From contig CANFBW010000017.1 of assembly GCA_947444925.1 (NCBI GenBank), positions 1 to 57,228 of the forward strand: a stretch of DNA of 57,228 bases, given 5' to 3'. Shown here in pieces: positions 36,401 through 43,874 of the stretch (positions are counted from its first letter, which is position 1; each line of letters opens with the position of its first letter). The notes under the pieces are model-generated. The model was not told where the DNA came from and did no database searches. It saw only the letters and a program-made list of their open reading frames with translations. A program made the translations under genes and the position numbers. Origin of the DNA: Flavobacteriales bacterium (GTDB lineage: Bacteria; Bacteroidota; Bacteroidia; Flavobacteriales_C; GCA-002722245).

Positions 36401-38024
36401 TTTTACCGCCGTGCATGTTCTGACAAGGAGTGTTAACGGTTGTTGCACTCGCCACGATACTGCACGTATTACAGTTGTTAACCACTATTGTTTTAGGACA
36501 ACATGCAGGAAAACATCCTCCAAAATCAGGGGCTGGATTACATACCTTTAGCGTATACACAAACTGACCAACAACCGATGAACTAAGCACCAACTGCTTG
36601 GTATTTCCACCAACAGGCACGCCATCTTTGTACCATGAATAAGTCACAGCAGGACCATCACCGCCATCAATCACTCCTTCTAAAATAATGGCCTGTCCTT
36701 TACAAATCGTGTCGTTGTTGTTTAAGTTTTCAATATGAGAAGCAGGCGCCAATTTACCAATCGGCTTGCGTTCTCCATTGTTGTAGGCTGGTAAACTCGC
36801 ATTGAATACGGTGGACATTACGGGGTTTTCTTTGGGCAAATTCAAAATAATCTCATCAATCACAGGCCCCAATTGTTTAAAAGGAATGGCCGCACCACCA
36901 CCCAATTTATCAAATACTTTTTTTACGTTTTGCGTAATCACTGCCCATTGTGCCAGAGAAAATTCTGAATAAAAATAATTGATCGTTGTTAAGTATTCTT
37001 GCACAATGGCCCATGTGATATCGGCATTGTAATAGCCATAAAAAACATGATTTTGCTGCGGACCGGGAACACTGGTCACCACTGGATTGGTCCATTGATA
37101 ATAACTCGAAGTTGTGTTTTGTTCTAAGGCATTGATACCCCAGCCTGTGATCTCAGGATAGCGATCAGAATTTGAAGTCAGATTCCAATTGTCAGAAGCG
37201 ATTGCCGCAGCTCTACCTGCCGGAGTGTACAAGTTAAATCCTTGTCCGTTGCCCGCAAAACCCGATACATTTTGTTGCACGCCACCTGCCCAGTCGTTCC
37301 ACCCTGAGGCGATTAATTTTTCGTACGCATTGGGATCCTTCGTAGCGTCGATGATAGGCCATATATCAATTCCCCAAGCTGCATCTAGCAAAGAATGGTT
37401 TTCAATACTTCGGTAGGCAAAGCCCAAGGCAGAAATTTCAAAGTGACTACCAGGAATGGAACCCGCAAAACGACCAGGTTTAAATCGCCAAGGCCAAGTT
37501 TGACTCAAGTCGCCGCACCATGCCAATTCCAACATTTGATAACAACCTTCATTTGCAAAGCCACCTTTGTTGCCGCACCATTCATTGTGAAAAAAATCAG
37601 GATGAGCTGGACCTTTCAAAACAGTGTTCTACGGAATACGGTCGGCAGGCCATTCGGCTCCAAAATCGCAACCCCACCCTGTTTCTTCTGCAGGAATCAC
37701 CATCCACAGCGCTATTTTAGGATGATCGACCCGCTGAATAATATTTCTATTGTAGTTCCAAGCATGTGCAATGGCCAAAGCCCACGTTGGCCGATTGGTA
37801 GGAATACTAATATTCATTGGCCTTTCCTCACTCATACCATCAACTCCTCCTTGAGGCAATTGTATTTCACCTTTGGGATAGGCCGTTTTTATGAAGCAAT
37901 TTTTATCAAAAAAACCGTAGGAAGGCATTGCCGGGGTATCAAACAAAACTGGACCTTGCGCTGTGCTGTTTTCTAAAATAGAAAATAACGCAAGTGCTAA
38001 AAGTATGCTATGAAGTTTTTTCAC
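33498..38024 (-). pseudogene. Large T9SS type-B protein interrupted by in-frame TAG
   Basis: An open frame of 1508 codons broken once by TAG at 37629-37631 (codon 132). The start is GTG at 38024, giving the signal peptide VKKLHSILLALALFSILENSTAQ and fitting the promoter just upstream. Residues 25-450 form an unrecognised domain, with PAEETGWGCD just before the stop and EWCGNKGGFANEGCYQMLELAWCGD just after, a pattern that recalls lysozyme-like or other glycan-cleaving folds but is not diagnostic. The rest is a long series of Ig-like beta domains (CAG, SICPG and DAGSGF motifs). The end is a gliding-motility-type C-terminal domain (FYLPNTFTPNGDNKNEVF), the type B T9SS signal. The second part could start at a TTG but would lack export, so the allele looks non-functional unless the stop is an error or is read through. 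Confidence 0.75.
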
Positions 38025-38051
38025 AAGGTGTGCTTTAGGTTGCTTTCCCAC

Positions 38052-38110
38052 TAAAAATAGACGAGATACCAACCAATAACAAAGCACAGTAGACTGAATT
38101 GATCATTTCG
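38052..38110 (-). promoter_or_regulatory. Activator-type promoter, site B
   Basis: On the minus strand CGAAATGATCAA (38110-38099), 39 nt, then TATTTTTA (38059-38052), a TAnnTTTG box with one mismatch. TTCAGTC directly after the core is identical to site A. The box lies 27 nt upstream of the GTG start at 38024. Confidence 0.6.
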
Positions 38111-38115
38111 CACAC

Positions 38116-40551
38116 TTAATCCATCTTCACCACCTTCACCGCTCCGAGTGCAGCACCAGTGCCGTCAAACAATTGAAAGCTGTAAACCCCAACACTGAAA
38201 TCACGCATTGAAAACTTAAAACGGTTTTCTCCAACAATACCAAATATCAATGCCTTGTAAACTTGATCACCTCCTATATTGAAAGCCTTCAAATAATAGG
38301 CGCCTCCCTGTTCCGAGTTAAACTCAAAGCTCACACCATCGCTGCTTGGATTTGGATACATCAACAAATCACTTGCAGACGCTTTATCAAAACTCAGTTC
38401 CACAATTTTTGAGACTTGATGCGCACCATCGAAATCAAATTCGCTCAATTGATAATAGTTCACACCCGACAAGGGTGCCGAGTCGTCGAACCTGTATTTT
38501 AATATCTTAGCACTATTCCCGGCAGCTTTCATCTTCGCAATGGTCTCCCAGCGCATGTCGGTTCCAGCCCGACGCAATTCAAAATAATCGCTATTGATTT
38601 CAGAAGCTGTAGCCCAAGAAATTATAGTACTGGACGCATCTTTTTCAGCACTAAAAGAAAGCAATTCAACAGGCAACGTTGCCGTTGGCACCACCTCACC
38701 AGTAACCGCTGCCAAGGTTTGAGTTGATGTGTAATTTGTGGTATTTGAAGTTCTGTGAAAAAACACTTTTACCAATTGCGCCGCTGTTAGATCTACAGCA
38801 ACGTTATTTCCAGTGCCTATTTTAAGCTTCGGATCTGATCCACCAGCCAAAGTACCATTGTAACCGCCCAACCAATCGCGCACACTCAAGTTTCCTCCCG
38901 ACCAAGTAATGCCGGCACTTGCAGCAAAAGTCAAAGTATGATTTCCAGTGCTTAAATATAAAACAGAATACTTGTCTACTTTCATTGTACCCACCGTTTC
39001 ATCGTAAGGCGCTGAGAGTGAACCTCCATTAAAAACAATTTGAGTACTATTGTCTAAAGTATTTGAAACACCCAAAGTCAAAGTACCAGCAGTAAGCGTG
39101 GTAGAGCCAGTCCAAGTATTTCCAGCTCTTCCTAAATTGAAATTTCCTGTTCCTAATTTCACAAAGGAACCTCCTGTGTAGCTTGCAACGTTAGTTTGAC
39201 CGTCATTCGCTCCGCCACTAGTAATGGATGCATTTCCATCATTAACTGTAATAACACCGCCTGTTCCGGTACCACCACCTGCTCCCGCTGCGCAAGAAAC
39301 GGTATGTTGTGTTTTAACTCCAGTTGGTCCGGTGAAAGAAATGGCACCACCGTTAGCTGTGCTTGTCCCCAAACAAGTACCACCATCGGCAGTAATTGGT
39401 TGAGTAACACTTAATGTAGTAGCGGCAATTAAACTAATAGCTCCACCAGCACCACCACTTCTATTACCAGCAGTTACTCCGCAAGCACCACCTGTTGATG
39501 TTAATGTATGCGTTACGCTAGCAGATCCTGCAGTAGCTGTAAAAGAAATGGCACCACCTGTTCCTCCATTTCCAGTTCCACTACCAGCTCCTCATGCACT
39601 GTTTGACGCAACAGAATTATAATCAATGTTTGTTGCTGCAAGGAAAGTAATGCTACCTCCTGCGCCTCCATTACCGCTGCTTCCTACGCCACCTGTGGAG
39701 GTACAAGCGCGCGAATTGGTAATGGTGGTAGATGTAGCTGTAAGTGAAATATTGCCACCAGCTCCACCAACAGGACCTCCAGTAGAAGCACCCCCAGTTG
39801 AAACCAAATCTCCGGTTGTAACTGAAATACTTGTGCCAGAAAAAGTAATTGCACCTCCAGCGCCTCCCGAACTTGATGCACCATTAGAGGAGCCGCCGTT
39901 GGCTCCAGTGGCAGTAATATTATGAGCACTACTGATTGCCCCACCAGAAGAAGTGAACGTAATTGCTCCAGCCAGTCCACCCACCGCATTTCCTGTAGAA
40001 GCACCTCCTGTAGTTGCTATTGGCTGCGAAGTAGTAACCCCTGTTGCACCACTAAAAACCACATTTGTTCCAGGATATCCTGTTGAAGCATTGGAGGCAG
40101 GAGTTAAAGTTATGCCCTGACTAATTGTTATTGAGCCAGCAGCGGTGATAGTAAAAGTCCGCTGAGTTGCACTGGTTGTTGCTGCCGTGATAGATTGCGA
40201 CATAGTCACATTTCCAGTTTGATTTCCTGACGAAGCAGTGAGTAAAGTAACACTTCCTGCTCCATTGGTAGATGAGTTAAGTGCACTGCTGCCACCAAGC
40301 GCCGTATTACTACCTAACAGGCAAGCTACGATATCAGTGCTAATGACAGTGGAGCTATTGGCTTTAGGCGTCCATGTATATACACCTGCTGAATAAGTCC
40401 ACGCCCCATTCGCCGCTGCATTGCTGATCACCAAATCCGAATTTCCTGCAAACAAAGAAGAGTTCACTGCAAAGGCAAAAAACGCACAAAGCAAAAACGA
40501 TGCATTCGTTAATGTACTTTTATTCAAAAAAATAACAGTTGGTTTTTCCAT
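38116..40551 (-). pseudogene. Glycine-rich beta-repeat T9SS protein interrupted by in-frame TGA
   Basis: An open frame of 811 codons broken once by TGA at 39592-39594 (codon 320). The N-terminus has a signal-like hydrophobic stretch (about residues 15-35). Residues 60-480 are imperfect Gly-rich repeats of the type GGAGGAISFT with Thr/Ser/Ala, likely a right-handed beta-helix. A segment near residue 500 (FNLGRAGNTWTGSTTLTAG) is the autotransporter-associated beta-strand repeat. Then follow a common Bacteroidota module (LPVELLSFSAEKD) and a type A T9SS domain (LLMYPNPSSDGVSFEF). The frame is intact on both sides of the TGA inside a repeat unit, so a single substitution or sequencing error would explain it. 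Probably an adhesin or surface-structure protein. Confidence 0.72.
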
Positions 40552-40628
40552 AAGCCTCTTTACACAAATATTGTTTTCTCATTGCGCTACAATAAAATTT
40601 CAAGTAAAAACATTTGCAATGTAATGAT

Positions 40629-40660
40629 TTTTGATACACAAGAATAAAATTGTATCAAAA
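40629..40660. repeat. Perfect 10-bp inverted repeat
   Basis: TTTTGATACA and TGTATCAAAA around a 12-nt loop, between the deacetylase stop and the Gly-rich gene start. AT-rich arms make it a weak terminator; it might also be an operator for the Gly-rich gene. Confidence 0.4.
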
Positions 40661-40675
40661 TATACAACAACAAAA

Positions 40676-41995
40676 TCACTTAAGCAGCGCAAACTTTTGC
40701 ACCCGTACCGTTTCCCCACTGCTCGCTCTCACAACATACATACCTGCACTCAAAGAAGATACATCCATGCGCACCGCACTCAGCACTGTTTCGTTTTTCA
40801 AGACAAGCACTTCTTGTCCCGAAAGGTCTAAAATTGAAATGTTCGCATTCAACAACGGCTTAAGCGTTTGAATCGTTAGCAGTGATGATGAAGCATCTTG
40901 AAACACACGAATACCTGCGTTATCAGCTACCCCAGGCTCGAAACCCAATGAACCAATTGTCAACACAATCTCTCCCGCATCAGGCACCGCGCGAAACACA
41001 ATAGAATCATGCACCACACCGTCAATCACCAAAGGAAGTCCATTTTGAGTGGCCGTGCTGTAGTTTATTCCATTTCTAAAAATTTTCAAAGACAAGGGTT
41101 GATTGTACAAATCATTGTTTGACAAGGTATCGCTCAAGGTAAAACTCATCGTTGTGCCTGTTGTTCCCGTTTGTGTCAATTGCGCACAATTGCGTTCTTT
41201 GTGATATTTAACGGCCTGTCCAAAAGTAGTGATCCACACCTGATCTTTCAGTGTTACCAAGTGATCCAACTGAGCTTGCAATGCTGTTTGTTTTACCTGA
41301 CAGTACCAAGTATCGCTATAACTGTTGTTGGCATTGTCGATGCTGTGGTACAACACCGTGAGCAAACCACCACCGTTTTTAATTTGAGTTACCTGTCCTT
41401 TGAAATTATCAAGCGTTGTTCCACTGCACATTGGATAGGTCATGATTTTAAAATAATCATCATCGGTAGTTGCGAAATTGTAACCATAATTTCCTACACT
41501 CACTCCACGCGCAGCAATGTGGCCGCTGGCTTTCAGTGAATCTCTAATTTCAATGTCCTTTGATGTATTTCCTGATCCTTCACCAAATGGATATGCAAAA
41601 CTGGTTGCTTTTTGGTTGAGCACATGCCCATCAATAATTGCTCTCGCCGCCCTAATTTCAGTATTCAGCTGCGTTGCATTTTGCGTGAGCAAATGCGGAT
41701 GACTCTTAGTGTGGTTGCCAATCTCATTGCCATCTGCTGCGGTTGTCAACACTGTTGGCCAATCGTGGTTCCAATTTGCAACAAGTGATGTTTCAATAAA
41801 AAAAGTAGCATTTAAATTTCTGCTTTTGAGCTCTCCCGGAACGATGGGTTGTTGACCTGGACTCCAATCATCAAAGGTGAGTACAATTGCAGCTTGCCGG
41901 TCGCTGTCCCACTTGCAAATTTCGCCAACTTGAGCTACAAGCATTTGCATCCCGCAAAATACCGCCAATAAAATACAGATTGTTGATTTTTTCAT
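40676..41995 (-). CDS. Polysaccharide deacetylase (CE4-type), T9SS cargo
   Basis: A 439-residue secreted protein, the shortest of the three paralogs. I start at ATG 41995, which gives a signal peptide (MKKSTICILLAVFCGMQMLVAQ) and lies just downstream of a good promoter. The NodB-like domain has VLTFDDW (Asp42, Asp43), NHTKSHPHL (His95, His99) and TSFAYPFGEGSG. The shared domain ending FRAVPDAGEIVL follows, then directly a T9SS domain (ISILDLSGQEVLVL ... GMYVVRAS). It lacks the Ig-like and jelly-roll modules of its paralogs. It should deacetylate an extracellular polysaccharide. Confidence 0.87.
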   Translation of the reverse strand: MKKSTICILLAVFCGMQMLVAQVGEICKWDSDRQAAIVLTFDDWSPGQQPIVPGELKSRNLNATFFIETSLVANWNHDWPTVLTTAADGNEIGNHTKSHPHLLTQNATQLNTEIRAARAIIDGHVLNQKATSFAYPFGEGSGNTSKDIEIRDSLKASGHIAARGVSVGNYGYNFATTDDDYFKIMTYPMCSGTTLDNFKGQVTQIKNGGGLLTVLYHSIDNANNSYSDTWYCQVKQTALQAQLDHLVTLKDQVWITTFGQAVKYHKERNCAQLTQTGTTGTTMSFTLSDTLSNNDLYNQPLSLKIFRNGINYSTATQNGLPLVIDGVVHDSIVFRAVPDAGEIVLTIGSLGFEPGVADNAGIRVFQDASSSLLTIQTLKPLLNANISILDLSGQEVLVLKNETVLSAVRMDVSSLSAGMYVVRASSGETVRVQKFALLK

Positions 41996-42029
41996 AAATT
42001 CCCGTTTAATGAATTGTGTTTGTATATCA

Positions 42030-42087
42030 CAAATATACGATGCTAAAAAAGTGCTATATTGAAAACAAAGTGCCGTTTGATCATTCG
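42030..42087 (-). promoter_or_regulatory. Activator-type promoter, site C
   Basis: On the minus strand CGAATGATCAA (42087-42077), 39 nt, then TATATTTG (42037-42030), a perfect TAnnTTTG box, 34 nt upstream of the deacetylase ATG. It lies downstream of the TPR-AraC regulator gene, the best local candidate to bind it. Confidence 0.7.
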
Positions 42088-42136
42088 ACACAAAATAACA
42101 ACTATCTAAAAAACAAGTACTTGAAATAAAAATTGA

Positions 42137-43816
42137 TCAATCAGCACTTTGAATCTCCTGCTCTTTCATTTCAATAAACAACGATGGCGTTAAACCTGTC
42201 GTTTTTTTAAATACATGATTGAAAGTCGATTTTGAATTAAAGCCTACCCTCACGGCAATCGCCTCAATGGTAAATACTTTGTTCGCCGGGTCCAACAACA
42301 TATTTTGAGCCTCTCGTACGCGGTACTCGTTAATTAAGTTACTAAAACTATTGTTGAAATGGTCGTTGAGTACTTGTGACAAATACGTGCGGTTGCTATT
42401 CATTTGTTTTGCCAACGTATCAAGACTGAGGTCACTTTGCAAATACACTTTCTGTTCGTTCATCAACCGATTGAAATCTTGCAGCAATGCCTCTTGTTTT
42501 TCATCTCTGAGCGTAGAGCCAACGTACTTTGTTTGTATTTTAATTTCAAGCAATTCTTCTTTGTTTTTCTTGAGTTCGATACCACTGGCGAATAAGTGTT
42601 GATACGACTCTTTCAACCGTCTGTTTTTAAGTACAATCAGCACGAACAATACCAAAAAAACCACCACCACCGCTACCGCCGCCACGATCAAAATATTTTG
42701 TTTGTGAATCAACTCCTCTTGCGCTACTTTGTCTTTGCGCAACAGCTCCAATTCATATTCGCGTTGAATCACCAAGGCATTTTTTGAACGCTCCTGATCT
42801 TGCAGCAAGATGTATTTGCGTTGAGTTTCCAAAACTTTTGCGGTGCTTCCAACAACATTATAATAACCCGTCAATTTTTTGAGAAAGACTTGTTGTTGAA
42901 ATACAATTTCATTGCTATCGGCAACCGACAAAGCCATTTCTGAAAATTTAATTGCTTCGTTTATATTGCCAGAAGCCGCGTAAGCGTCACCAATTTTATC
43001 AAGCACCGCTGCGATGTTCAACTTATCGTTGATTTGATGGTAGCAATTCAAAGCCTTATGATAATACTCCAATCCAACTTCCAATGTACCTTGCCCCAAC
43101 GCCATCAAGCCCAATCCTTTGTAGGCACGCGCCATTCCGTCCTTGTTGTTCGTTCGAACACAAAGATCTGTCAGTTCCGAAAAAATCCGTTCAGCAGCCA
43201 GCAACTCTTTTTTCAGCGCATAGGTCTCCCCTAAATAGGCCAAAGCAATCGCTTGCTGCTTGCTGTCGTTAATCTGCAAACTGATGGATTGTGCCTTTTC
43301 AAAGTATGGAATTGCTTGCTCGTAAGCCTTATTATTTTGATACAATTCACCCTTACAATAATTACAAACCACAACACCCACCAAGTCATTGCTACTGCTA
43401 AAAACCTTTTCCGCCTTTGCATAATAATCGAGGGCTGCTTTGTCGTTGTTTTTTTGATCTCGATAAAGATTCGCAATGTCAAGCAAAACCCAGCCATTCA
43501 AATAGGCATCTCCTATCTTTTCAGCAATAGACAAGGCCGACAAGTAGTTGGTCAGTGCCAAATCATACATTCCCAAACGGCGGTAAACGTAGCCTTTGTG
43601 AAAAAGCACCAGTCCGATTTTACTTTGTTCATTTAATTCATGTGCAATATCCTGCGCCTTTTTCAAATGACTGAGCGCTAAAATCGGATCGCCTTCTCTG
43701 CTTTGGAAATACGACTTAATTGAATTGTCAAAAACAGCAGCACTACCCGCCTCTCGCGCATTAGCAGCAAAAGCCAAAAGCAATACTGCACAAAGCACCA
43801 CCAATTGTTTCTTCAT
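42137..43816 (-). CDS. TPR-AraC hybrid membrane regulator
   Basis: A 559-residue regulator. From ATG 43816 it has a signal peptide (MKKQLVVLCAVLLLAFAANA), a periplasmic region of about six TPR repeats (residues 30-330), one membrane segment (about 375-400, IVAAVAVVVVFLVLFVLIVL) and a cytoplasmic AraC-type helix-turn-helix domain (about 450-550; GFNSKSTFNHVFKKTTGLTPSLF). This layout is common in Bacteroidota and senses envelope signals to control nearby genes. It ends 142 bp upstream of the deacetylase gene that carries operator site C. Confidence 0.9.
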   Translation of the reverse strand: MKKQLVVLCAVLLLAFAANAREAGSAAVFDNSIKSYFQSREGDPILALSHLKKAQDIAHELNEQSKIGLVLFHKGYVYRRLGMYDLALTNYLSALSIAEKIGDAYLNGWVLLDIANLYRDQKNNDKAALDYYAKAEKVFSSSNDLVGVVVCNYCKGELYQNNKAYEQAIPYFEKAQSISLQINDSKQQAIALAYLGETYALKKELLAAERIFSELTDLCVRTNNKDGMARAYKGLGLMALGQGTLEVGLEYYHKALNCYHQINDKLNIAAVLDKIGDAYAASGNINEAIKFSEMALSVADSNEIVFQQQVFLKKLTGYYNVVGSTAKVLETQRKYILLQDQERSKNALVIQREYELELLRKDKVAQEELIHKQNILIVAAVAVVVVFLVLFVLIVLKNRRLKESYQHLFASGIELKKNKEELLEIKIQTKYVGSTLRDEKQEALLQDFNRLMNEQKVYLQSDLSLDTLAKQMNSNRTYLSQVLNDHFNNSFSNLINEYRVREAQNMLLDPANKVFTIEAIAVRVGFNSKSTFNHVFKKTTGLTPSLFIEMKEQEIQSAD

Positions 43817-43874
43817 TGTCTTCAAGATGTATTTTATAAAACTCATCTATTTTGTACAATAAAACAATTCAGCC

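Noticed and set aside
37617-37619. TTG as a genuine start of the large protein downstream of the TAG
   Set aside because: It would remove the signal peptide and begin inside a domain, so an interrupted gene is a better reading than two genes.
42132-42139. TTGATCAA at the end of the TPR-AraC gene
   Set aside because: It lacks the CGAA flank and has no -7 box at 39 nt, so it is not counted as a fourth operator site.
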